Origin: a virus
Length of the DNA stretch: 33,988 nucleotides
IMG/VR virus record: IMGVR_UViG_3300031578_000195
Span: 1-33,988 of that record
Direction: 5' to 3' (one strand)
In this document: piece by piece, positions 1 to 9,100 of the stretch
Numbering within the stretch: position 1 is the stretch's first letter
Layout: each line of letters begins with the position of its first letter
The notes under the pieces: model-generated
Told to the model about the DNA's origin: nothing
What the model saw: the letters and a program-made list of their open reading frames with translations, nothing else
The model's database searches: none
Made by a program: the position numbers and the translations under genes

Positions 1-370
1 CATCCATTGCTGGCTGATCCTTGAAAAGTTTTGCAGGCTGCTTACTGAGCCACACTGCAATCTTCTTCTTGGAAGCACCCCAATTTTTTGGAGTGACACC
101 AGCCAGAATCTGGTTCAGTTCAAGTTTTGCGTCTTGCGCCAACCGTGGTGAAAGGCAAACGGCTATTGCTCCCTTCGCCATGGCTGCTTTTCTACTTAGC
201 AGTAATTTACGATTCATAGTAAAGTTCTCCTTACCATTATTGCCTTCACCTGAATTTTTGAATGGAGCAGATGTATCTCCATCTAACAAAGAAGAATCCA
301 ATCCCAGTGCACGTAATGCTGCGTCTGGTGTCTTGTATTTTTCTTTAAGAGCCTTTATTAACTTACTCAT
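1..370 (-). CDS. C-terminal half of split DUF2213 head-maturation protein (partial)
   Basis: The reading frame starts at ATG 370 (MSKLIKALKEKYKTPDAALR...) and runs off the left edge of the window. A GAGGGG ribosome site lies about 7 nt upstream. The segment around residues 52-110, from MNRKLLLSRKAAMAKGAI to GVTPKNWGASKKK, resembles what I recall of the C-terminal tail of DUF2213 phage proteins. The N-terminal part of that family is encoded at 1629-991, on the far side of a homing endonuclease gene, so this looks like the second half of a broken gene that now has its own start. An internal ATG at 217 is preceded by AAGGAG and could give a shorter product. The role, assembly or scaffold domain of a prohead protease-like protein, is inferred. 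Confidence 0.6.
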   Translation of the reverse strand, partial: MSKLIKALKEKYKTPDAALRALGLDSSLLDGDTSAPFKNSGEGNNGKENFTMNRKLLLSRKAAMAKGAIAVCLSPRLAQDAKLELNQILAGVTPKNWGASKKKIAVWLSKQPAKLFKDQPAMD

Positions 371-401
371 TTTTTACCCCTCGCATCGGTATAATTACTG
401 T
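363..401 (+). promoter_or_regulatory. Candidate promoter giving a leaderless endonuclease mRNA
   Basis: A perfect TATAAT lies at 390-395, only 6 nt before the ATG at 402. Transcription would therefore begin at or next to the start codon. No ribosome binding site precedes this ATG, which fits a leaderless message. No convincing -35 box is visible at 16-18 nt. The element overlaps the ribosome site of the minus-strand gene. Confidence 0.35.
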
Positions 402-1001
402 ATGAAAAATACTGCAAAACAATTTTATATTTATGTTCACTGTCGGCCAGATGGTGAACCTTTCTATGTTGGTAAAGGCCACAGCACGACTAGATCACGT
501 GGTCGTGCTTATGACTTAGCTCCTTCACATAGAAAAAATCCACATCATAAGAATGTGGTTGCCAAACATGGTAAAGAAAAAATCTTGATCTATACACACA
601 ACTGTGAATCTGAACAGCAAGCACATGAGCATGAAGTGTGGATGATTGCTTATTTTGGTCGTAAAAATTTAGTTAATGGTACTGATGGTGGTGAAGGAGT
701 CTCTGGCTTAAAACATACACCTCACACACCTGAATTTCGCAAAGCACTTGCTGAACGAAATCGTGGAAATCAGTATGGACTTGGTAACAAAAATGCTATT
801 GGTAACAAACGTACTTACTCATCTAAAGAACGAGCAGGAAGATCAGCACGTATGATTGGCAATCAATACAGCTTTAACCGCAAACACACACCCGAAGAAC
901 TTGCAGCAATGTCAAAGGGTATTAGTGAAGCATGGACACCGAAACGCCGTACAGCACAAGCTGAGAGAATGCGTGGCAATAAATACAGTGTTAAAAATTA
1001 A
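402..1001 (+). CDS. GIY-YIG homing endonuclease
   Basis: This 199-residue protein is the only convincing plus-strand gene. The GIY-YIG core is visible as Y9-I10-Y11 and Y22-V23-G24-K25-G26, followed by an Arg-rich helix (about 31-35) and a conserved glutamate in EHEVW (E78). The C-terminal half has repeated NUMOD3-like DNA-binding segments (GLKHTPHTPEFRKA, GNKRTYSSKERAGR, NRKHTPEELAAMSK). Such enzymes make a site-specific cut that drives copying of their own gene into empty alleles. The gene lies between the two halves of a DUF2213 gene and its last 11 nt overlap the upstream half. The frame is open upstream of 402, but that part is antisense to the DUF2213 tail, so ATG 402 is chosen. Confidence 0.9.
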   Translation: MKNTAKQFYIYVHCRPDGEPFYVGKGHSTTRSRGRAYDLAPSHRKNPHHKNVVAKHGKEKILIYTHNCESEQQAHEHEVWMIAYFGRKNLVNGTDGGEGVSGLKHTPHTPEFRKALAERNRGNQYGLGNKNAIGNKRTYSSKERAGRSARMIGNQYSFNRKHTPEELAAMSKGISEAWTPKRRTAQAERMRGNKYSVKN

Positions 1002-1629
1002 GTAAAGCTGTTTCCAATCTATGCCACTGTATATTTTCCAGTGAATCCCCAACAAGGACATCATCACCAACACGTCCTTCCATTACAAGAGCTACATGAT
1101 TGAATTTTATTGAACGCATAATTCCATCATACTGAGTGCCTTCAAAAATGCCGGGAGTTAAATCACATACATAATAATAACCAGCACTCAGTTCCTTCTG
1201 TGTGTCATCTTCAATGCCCTCAATTGCGTCAGCATCCCAAACTACCAGTGAATTGTCTGTGTAAGGATCGTTCCATCTTGCGGAATCACCAGTTGATCCT
1301 ACGATCAAATCTTTTTTCTGATCATCAGGTTTGACTGGTCTATGTTTTATAAGCAACTGCAAATTATTTAGGGTGCTAACAGCTTTTGCCAATTCATCGG
1401 GATCACGCAACAACTGATAAACCTGTTTAGGTTTAAGTCCAAGTTCTTCTGCATTTGGTATTTCACTGCCCAAATATGGTGATACATTGGCTTTTGAAAT
1501 ATGCGCTACTGCAATATGCAGAAAACCATTTGCGTCATATGACCTCACAGAGGCTTTATCAAAAGCAAGGGGCATGTAGTTACCCACATACCCCTTATCT
1601 CTTGCTTGACTTGAAACTGTGTTAAGCAT
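991..1629 (-). CDS. N-terminal half of split DUF2213 protein, prohead protease-like
   Basis: This 212-residue protein matches the N-terminal region of DUF2213 phage proteins, which sit between portal and major capsid genes. H96 in IKHRPV and S148 in KELSAGYYY occupy positions like the His and Ser of HK97-type prohead proteases. The segment SIKFNHVALVMEGRVGDDVLVGDS is the family's conserved end block; after it comes a short unrelated tail (LENIQWHRLETALLNF) and a stop inside the homing endonuclease gene. The tail is probably read from inserted DNA. The gene overlaps the upstream 60-residue gene by 8 nt. Family assignment is fairly sure; protease function is inference. Confidence 0.75.
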   Translation of the reverse strand: MLNTVSSQARDKGYVGNYMPLAFDKASVRSYDANGFLHIAVAHISKANVSPYLGSEIPNAEELGLKPKQVYQLLRDPDELAKAVSTLNNLQLLIKHRPVKPDDQKKDLIVGSTGDSARWNDPYTDNSLVVWDADAIEGIEDDTQKELSAGYYYVCDLTPGIFEGTQYDGIMRSIKFNHVALVMEGRVGDDVLVGDSLENIQWHRLETALLNF

Positions 1630-1804
1630 GATTCATTGCCTTTCTTGTTAGTGCTTCAATACGTTTGTGTTTGTTTTGACGTTCTACTCTTTGCCTTCTC
1701 TCTTCCTTGCGTATTTCACACTCACTCCTGTGAAGCAAATCATCTGCAATGTCATTTGGATTTCTGTACATCCATGCAGGAAGTATTTTTGGGAACTTGA
1801 GCAT
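1622..1804 (-). CDS. Small basic protein of unknown function
   Basis: This 60-residue gene starts at ATG 1804 with AAGGA 6 nt upstream and overlaps the DUF2213 gene. It begins with a hydrophobic/aromatic stretch (MLKFPKILPAWMYRNP) and continues as a strongly basic charged helix rich in Arg, Lys and Glu (residues 27-54). I recognise no family. Its place among head genes suggests a virion or assembly accessory protein. The predicted helix could bind nucleic acid, but nothing shows this directly. Confidence 0.65.
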   Translation of the reverse strand: MLKFPKILPAWMYRNPNDIADDLLHRSECEIRKEERRQRVERQNKHKRIEALTRKAMNHA

Positions 1805-1813
1805 GTTTTTCCT

Positions 1814-1864
1814 TAATTAAAATTAAACAGAGCAACGTGCTGCTGCTCTGTTTAATTTTAATTA
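1814..1864 (-). terminator. Long perfect hairpin, probable terminator or attenuator
   Basis: Arms 1814-1834 and 1844-1864 are perfectly complementary (21 bp) around a 9-nt loop. The 3' arm on the minus strand is U-rich. The hairpin covers the stop codon of the 76-residue gene and ends just before the ribosome site of the 60-residue gene. It could terminate part of transcription or protect the message end. Because of its symmetry it would form in RNA of either strand. Confidence 0.65.
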
Positions 1865-2092
1865 TTTGTGACGAGCAACAAGTGCTGCAACTTCATTCAC
1901 GAAATGCCAGCCTTTTGTTTCGGCCAGTTCCATGATCTGGTCACACAGTTCTTTTGCTGCTGTGATTTCAGTACGAGCTTTAGCTTTCTTTTCTTTCTCT
2001 GCTGCTGATGCAGGTGGTTGTGTTTCAGTAGAATCTTTTTCAGTGTTTTCCGTTTCACCTACTGCTGGTTTGACTGCTTTTGCCTTTGCCAT
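1862..2092 (-). CDS. Small charged Ala/Lys/Glu-rich protein, unknown
   Basis: This 76-residue protein has a low-complexity N-terminal half rich in Ala, Lys, Glu, Thr and Pro (residues 1-45). A more structured C-terminal helix follows (ITAAKELCDQIMELAETKGWHFVNEVAALVARHK). The start at ATG 2092 has CAGGAG upstream. It is flanked by the Mu F-like gene upstream and a strong hairpin at its stop codon. No family is recognised; a capsid-associated role is possible from position only. Confidence 0.65.
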   Translation of the reverse strand: MAKAKAVKPAVGETENTEKDSTETQPPASAAEKEKKAKARTEITAAKELCDQIMELAETKGWHFVNEVAALVARHK

Positions 2093-2125
2093 TTCAACTA
2101 CTCCTGTCTAGTTTAAAAAGTACTA

Positions 2126-2950
2126 CTACAGCCTGCCAAGTTCTGGAACAACTGAACGTGACACACATCTGCAATTTATTAACTCTCCGGGGTAAACCCA
2201 GTCACCTTTTCCCTTACCGTGAGCGTCTGGATCAAACCAACCTTTGTCTATGTTGTACAGCTTTCCATCATTGGCCAGATGTGTTGGTCTTGGTGTCTTG
2301 CCAGCATGACTGTGTAACCACTTGGCCTGTTTGATACCAACTTCATTTTGTCTGACTCTCACTATAGCTGCTGTGGCCTTGTTGTTCTGGTCCCTAGCAA
2401 TAAGACGTGATCTTTTCTTGGTCATCCCATATGCAGCTTCCAGTTGCTTCGCCAGACCACCTACATCACGTCCCTGCTGTACCGACCTCATCACCATACC
2501 TTCAATCTGTTTCAGGTGCGTCTGTGTCATGTTAGTGATCAAGGCTACGTTTGCTTTTATGGTTGCCTGTAACACATCCTGTTCTGCTGGTGTGATCTTG
2601 AACTTGATTGCAAAGCCAGCAACTTTCAGTATGTTCTCCAGTGTCTGGTTTGCATGCTGTGTGGATTTGTTTGCAAAGTACTCTGCCAGTTGTTTTGCAG
2701 CTATGTTGAAATGCCTGTTCCAGTACTTGTTGAGCTTGTTGATGATTCTCTGTAACTGAATTGCACTGTTTGCATCCAGTGCCATTACACTCACTGTGGC
2801 AGGTGTGTTTGCCTTGTAACCGGCAAGCACCCACCACATGATTGATTTGTGCATGGCAAGGATCAGTGTATTCAACTTGCGTGTGTATTCCAGTTCAAGT
2901 CCGATGTTTGGATGTACTGGTGGTAAAACTTTTTGTGCCAGCATTACCAT
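2126..2950 (-). CDS. Mu F-like head morphogenesis protein (SPP1 gp7 family)
   Basis: This 274-residue protein belongs to the phage Mu gpF / SPP1 gp7 family, minor head proteins next to the portal that take part in head assembly or DNA entry. The C-terminal half carries the family signature: an Arg/Asp helix (RLIARDQNNKATAAIVRVRQ), then KWLHSHAGKTPRPTHLANDGKLY, then PGELINCRCVSRSVVP with the typical Cys-x-Cys. The N-terminal half is helical. ATG 2944 is an alternative start; neither start has a strong ribosome site. Many such proteins carry a toxin domain, but this one ends right after the core. Here the effector-like modules are on the portal instead. Confidence 0.88.
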   Translation of the reverse strand: MVMLAQKVLPPVHPNIGLELEYTRKLNTLILAMHKSIMWWVLAGYKANTPATVSVMALDANSAIQLQRIINKLNKYWNRHFNIAAKQLAEYFANKSTQHANQTLENILKVAGFAIKFKITPAEQDVLQATIKANVALITNMTQTHLKQIEGMVMRSVQQGRDVGGLAKQLEAAYGMTKKRSRLIARDQNNKATAAIVRVRQNEVGIKQAKWLHSHAGKTPRPTHLANDGKLYNIDKGWFDPDAHGKGKGDWVYPGELINCRCVSRSVVPELGRL

Positions 2951-2968
2951 GTCTCTTTTATTTAGTCG

Positions 2969-2996
2969 AAAAAAAAGACCAGTCGTAACTGGTCTT
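2969..2996 (-). terminator. Rho-independent terminator
   Basis: On the minus strand a 9-bp stem (AAGACCAGT / ACTGGTCTT) with a TACG tetraloop is followed by eight T residues. It lies between the small gene ending at 3019 and the Mu F-like gene starting at 2950. It should cut transcription coming out of the portal gene, so the Mu F-like and DUF2213 genes may be expressed at a lower level. Confidence 0.85.
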
Positions 2997-3018
2997 ACAC
3001 TTGTTGCTCATCTTGATT

Positions 3019-3189
3019 TTAAGGATCAAGCATGGCAACGTTCTGAGCTATTCTCATTTCTTCCTGTTTCTCTGGAGGATCATTGGGATTGATAGGATAC
3101 TTTTTCTTGATCAGTTCCCACTCAGCCTGACGTTCTGCATCAGCCTGAGATTGTCCTGCCAGTACATCCTTTTCATTTCTGCTCATCAT
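3019..3189 (-). CDS. Small protein downstream of the portal, unknown
   Basis: This 56-residue frame begins MMSRNEKDVLAGQSQADAE. The likely start is the second ATG (3186), which has AGGTG at good spacing; ATG 3189 lies 2 nt after the portal stop. It is hydrophilic and helical, ends in ...QNVAMLDP, and is followed by a terminator. Its first eleven codons are nearly identical in DNA to the start of another small gene at 28519, 25 kb away. No family is recognised. Confidence 0.6.
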   Translation of the reverse strand: MMSRNEKDVLAGQSQADAERQAEWELIKKKYPINPNDPPEKQEEMRIAQNVAMLDP

Positions 3190-3191
3190 CG

Positions 3192-6100
3192 TCACCTGTT
3201 TCCTGCTTGCTCTCGCTCATATTGCTTGAGGTGTCGCTGGAGTTGTCCTGTGGTTTCGGCGCGAACAGAATTGATCCACTTACGAAGGGGTGTTCTGGAC
3301 AATCCTCTTCCAGATTGATCTTGCCTACTAAAGCCATAGTTGTCATCTCCTTTCTCTGGCCACGACACGTTCAATGTGTCATGCCCAACCTCAAACTTAT
3401 CATTCAGTGCTTTGTTCACACGTGTTGCCAAATTCTCTTCAGTGTCTTTGTCCACCAGTATGATCATGCGTCCTGCGTCTGTTGTGTGGCCATTGATCAG
3501 TGGGTTGCCCCTAACATCAAGTACACTGGCCCGAAGTGTATTATACATAGATTGAACATCTTTGTAACCTATGTTCTTTGGCACCTTCACTATCACAGCA
3601 CCCATCTCAGTGCTGCCAGTGAATGGCTTCTTGGCCACACGCATCATGCTATCTTGCGACAAAATTGCACCTAGTGAACGTGTGAGTAAATCAGCCTGTT
3701 CATCACTTGTTCCTTTGCCCAGTACCAGTGACACACTTGGATTTGTGTCGGCACCATAACCACCATACTGCATGTGCACTTTGCCTTCAGCACCAGTCTT
3801 CTTCAGCACTTCAGGCAACACATCATTCAGCACTTCTATACTGATCTTGGTACGTGTCTGTGGATCAACCTTATTCCACCGTGCAGATAAATCAGAGTGC
3901 ACACGTGTTACACCACCATTGATGCCCTTCTCAATCCTCTCACTGTGTGGGTCAGGTGCAACCTCAAACAACACTGTGCGTTTCGTACTAGCAGTCACTG
4001 GCCGTTTTTGCAGCTTTGGTTTGGAGCCACCAGTACCCTTGGCAAACTCACCGGCATTCTCTGGCTGTCCACGCGGGTGTTGTGATTCATTCCAGTCATC
4101 ACCAGCAAGTCTGTCTTTCGATGACCTCTCCAGCTTCATCTTGTCATTGTTGCTGTATGTCTCAAACTCATCCACCAGTTTTTCATAGTCAGGCAGTGCT
4201 GCACCAAAATTCTTGTGTGCAAGATTCAACATGGCTGGATCAACATACCGGCCAGTGTTCTCATATCTCATCATGGCACGTTTCAATGCAAGTTTAGGAT
4301 CAACCACTACATTGAACATTTTTACTGTGTAGCCTGCATCCTTGAACTCTTGAATACGTTTGATGCCTTTGTCATGGTCGGACATCGTGACATCAAACAC
4401 AATATCGTAGTGACCTTCCTTTGCAGCTTTCAGTATGTCTTTGGACAGTGCACTGCTGTCTTCATGCACGATAGCAGACGCACGATAGTCACCGGCTGCA
4501 AACACTTGCTTGTAACGTTTCATTGATGTCTTGATTCCGTCTGGATCAATCATCACTGCACCGTCATTACGTGTCGGCACTTTGCCTTCTTCCTGCAACA
4601 TGTGCAGCAAGTAGCCCTTCCCTGCACCACTGCCACCACCCATTACATACAACACAGGCTTCCTGCCAGTCACTGGCTTTGCATTTGCAAATGCATGCAG
4701 TGCTATTGATACACGCTCACTCTGTGCTTCTTTGCTGTGATCACTGCGTGACTCAACCAACAGTGGTGAATTGTCTGGCAGTGTTTTCTTAGGGGTAGTG
4801 GAGAAGTGTTGCTCAGTGTTTGCTCCACCAAAATGAGAATCCATCTTTGTCTTTGCTTCTGCAAGTGATCTGAAATCACCAAGTGGTTTTCCACCAACAT
4901 AAGCTGTATGCAATCCAGAGTACTTGCTTTCAGTACCGTGTGACACAATCTTTCCAGATTTACCATCAGGTGATTTGTGTTCTGGATATTTAATTGCAGT
5001 TGTCTGAGCACTACCACCACTTGCTTTTGCAAACTCACCTTTGTTCTCAGGTTGACCTCTTGGGTGGTCTGCTTCATTCCACGCATCACCAACTGCTTTA
5101 CCTTTTGGCAGACGCACCATGTGGTCATGGTTGCCACGTTGCTTCTGTTCAACAAAACCATGTCTGCTGTACCAGCGAAGCAACTGTGACTTGCTCATTG
5201 CCGTGTCTTGATTCTCAACATAGTGAGGCATTGGTGCAGCTTCAAGATCAAGCGTCACACCATGCTTGTCGGCAAGCTCACACACTGTGTCCAGTGCCTT
5301 GCTTGCATGTCCGTGACCTTGTTCCAGTGAGCGAATAAAACTGATGTGCACATTACCTTCGCTGGTTGGTTTCAGTTCCACACCGGCCTTGCCAATAATC
5401 ACTTCAGTATCATCCAGTGGATTGCGGAATCCAGCTTTCAGGAAGTCACTGAAGAAAGGTTTCAATTGCTTGTCACGTTGTACTGGATCAACTTTCTTAC
5501 CACTGAGCTTCAATACGTTACGTTCTGGTGCAGCTTCAACTGGCTTCGATGCAGCAACAGCTTTGTGTAATTCCTTGAACAACTCTTCTTTGTCATCAGT
5601 GGTTGTTCCAATCAGTTTCGTATCTGGATCATCCAGACGCTGGTAGGCATAAACAAACTTGCTTTCATCATCTGGCTCATCAGGGTCTTCCTGTTTCGTG
5701 ATCCCAAAATGAACACCGTCTATGTTGGCAACATATTCTTGGCTATCATGCAAACTGAATGTGTTGCTGTCATTCACACGTTTCAGTTTGTCTGCTGATT
5801 TTGGTGCCAGCTTACGTGCCTCATGTAATTCATAGCCAGCCCTACCACCAGCCTTGTGAATGTCATCCCAGTCATAATTATCAATTACATCCTGTGGCAG
5901 TGATGCAAAGTGTGTTGCAGCTTCATGTATCTTGCTGCTGCCTGCACTGCTTGTGAATTGGCCAGCATTGTCTGGTTGTCCACGTGGATGATCACTCTCA
6001 TTGAATTCGGCATCCTGTGCCTGTGTTACTGGCAGTGCATTGAAGGTAGCTGCAACGATCCCACCAAACTGTGGGTTGTTTACCCAGTAACCTTCATAGC

Positions 6101-9100
6101 CTGCATCCTTGATTGCTTTCTCATACACATTGATTGCATTCTGCTCATTGGCATTGCCATAGTCCAGATTCTTCTTGATGTGGTCTGGATCATGTGCAAG
6201 ATCATACAGCTTGCTTGCCGGTAACTTGCTGGTGTACTTGATCCTGCCAAGTCCAGCTTCTTTCCTGTGTGGTCCAACATAGTGGAATGAACGTGATACC
6301 CAGTTGTGTGGATCAGACTGCATACGTGCAGACTCAGCACCACGCAATCCACTGCCATACATGTGTGGATTCAGTGCAGTGATGTTTGGTGTGCGCGAGT
6401 AGTGAGTCAGTTCAACATTACCACTCGCATCTACTGGCAATCCGCTTGACGTACTTGCCAAGTTTTTTCTTCCACTGGCTTCACCTGTCCCTTTCGCAAA
6501 CTCACCGTCTTCTTTGTTGTGGTTAGGGTTGAAGTCCATTGCAATGTCGTGCGCTTGGTCTGAGTTTCCAAATAACTCATCCATATACTCAGACATTGGT
6601 TTACTACGCCAATCATCAAGAATAAGCTCTCGATCCCATCTTCCAGTTAAACCTTCAGACCTGTTGAAATTACGTGCTGGTGTTTCTGGAAGTTCATGGT
6701 CTGATATTCTCCACAACAAACCATTAGGCATTTTAAGATATTGAGAACCTCCTGTACGCCGACTTTTTGAAGACACATAATCAAACTTAGCACCACGTTT
6801 AACAGCCTCTCTACTGATAGCTTCAAGTACTGCTGCCTGCCCAGCTTTATTCACATCTTCGCTTCTGAAAACTTCTCTAGGTGACTTAGCGCCATTACTA
6901 CTTATTTCAAAATCAACAGAAGACTTTAGTTTCTCAAGTAGATTTTTATGCAAATACTGCTGCATTCCTTCTGGTAACATACTTCCATAAACATTGTTTT
7001 GTGTAGACTCTAACTGCTTCTGAGATTCTTCTCGTTTCTGTTTATCAGCTTGTCTCCAAGTCTCACGTTGTTGTTTTTCTTCTGTGGAAGCTTCTGGTAT
7101 ATCTAATGATTTTTTAAGAACCATCTTGGCTCTTTCAACATCATCAGCTTTGTTAAAAGTGTTGATTTCATTTTCAGTAAATGAAATATCCCCCTTATAC
7201 AGAGGCTCATAATCGAAGGTCTGTTGAAGCCCTTTTATCACCAAGCTTGTCTTGTAAGAACCATCACCTTGTTTTACTGGTTTTATAAAAAATGCTTCCT
7301 CATTCCCATACTGAGCATAGTAAGTTTTACCAGAACCACTTTTAGCTACTGTTGGCGTTCCAGTGTAGTTTTTAATAGCATCACCCCGTTCTTTCTGAGT
7401 GAATTTACCACCATCATCACGGGGATGTTCTTCTTCTACAAATTCTGCTGAATCATGTGCACCGGCAACTGGTTTGCTTTGTACTGGCTTGTTGCCTTTC
7501 TCAGCAGCTTGATTGCCTTGTGGTACTGCACCACCAGTTGCAGCAGGTGCGTCTGGCTTGTCTGTGCCACCTTCTGCGTCTTGGTGATCCATTGGATTAC
7601 CATTCTCATCAGTTTCCTGTCCGGGCTGCTGTGGAGGCTCTGGCAATGCTTCTTCAGACAGATCAAGTGCAGCATATGGACTTTCTTCATCACTGGCCAG
7701 ACGTGTACGTGCTTCCAGTGGTGAAATCACACCGGCATTGATATATGCAATGTCTGTGTCACCTTCTGTCTTACGCTGTGTAGCAATCTCAGCAGGGTCC
7801 ATGGCTTCCAGTGGTTCAAAGACAAAACCAATCTCTGGATCAACCACACCATACAAACTCAGTTGTATGAAATTAAGTATCTTGGAAAGATTTTCTGTGA
7901 AGTAGGCTACTTGCTGTGCTTCTACCTTGTTGTAGAAAACACTGACTTCATATTCGGATGTGGCATTCAAACCACTGGGTGATATTCCAGTGAGTTTAAC
8001 CAGTGGAATTTGGGATGGACTGCTCATGTGTTCCTGTGACTGTGCCTGCAAGTGGTCCAGTCCAGACAATGGCATTGATACGTTTGTCAGTTCTTCACTG
8101 TTCTTGTCGGCAAGCATAAGTCCACGATTGTCACGTGTGACATTGAAGAACTCTGCACGATCTACCAGATCAGTTGCTGCACCTTCGTCCATCAGTGCGG
8201 CCATGTCTGTCAACAGTACCATGATGCTGTAGTTGCTGATTGCATCACTGACTGACTGGCGTGTGCGTAGCCAGTTGTCAATATATGGCTTCGTCATCTG
8301 GCTCAGTGACAATCCACCAAAACTGTATGCAGGTTTCAACAGGTCCGGCATTGGCCTGCCAATGAAAGTAAGCAGACGTGTAGTGTGTATTTCCTGTCCC
8401 ATCACAAACCAAGTGGATGGTTTGAAGAAGTCTGCCTTCAGTGGATCATTTGCATTGTATGAATTCGGATAGGTCCACACAGGTTCGATCACACGCAAAC
8501 TCTTCAGTGAATTCTTTTTCACTTTGGCTTTGCTCAACCTGCTGGTTGCGGCACCGTCACCAATGGGTGATTTCAGTTCGTCACGATCCTTGCTGTCTAC
8601 ACCAAGATCAATGTAAATCTGTGCGCGACCAAACAGGCCATCCAGTTCTGTGCACTTGCGGAAACAGTCTTGCACTTTCAGACGTTTCATTTCAGCTTCA
8701 ATTTCCTTGAGCTTGTCTTCCTTGTCTTCAATGTCAGAACTGCCAGTGGATACCAGACGCACCCACTTGCGTGTCATTTCCTGTGCCCATGTTTCACTGA
8801 TGATTCTGTACTCAGGCCGTTGTGACAATTCTGCCAGATACGGATAGCCAAGGAATGCCTGTCCTTCTGCGAACAGTGCATTCTGCATGGCCCAACCACT
8901 GTAACCATCTGGAGCTTCGTCCATGGCCATAAGAACACTCTCTGGCACTACACCGGGAGGTGGTTTCGGTATGCTCCAAGTCTTGGTCTTGTCCATTACT
9001 GGGAAACTGTTTGACTCTTGCTTCAGACGTGCAATAGCCCGTTTCATGGCCATACGATGTTGCTGTGCAAGCTCACGTGCAGATGGCATTTGTTGTAATG

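Noticed and set aside
402-1060. Group I intron or intein as cause of the DUF2213 split
   Set aside because: Almost all of the insert is taken by the antisense endonuclease gene, no intron core or intein blocks are visible, and the second half has its own ribosome site and ATG.
2532-2837. Frames of 100 codons or more inside the Mu F-like gene on both strands
   Set aside because: They overlap a well-supported family member, lack ribosome sites and have Cys- or Ser-rich low-quality translations typical of shadow frames.
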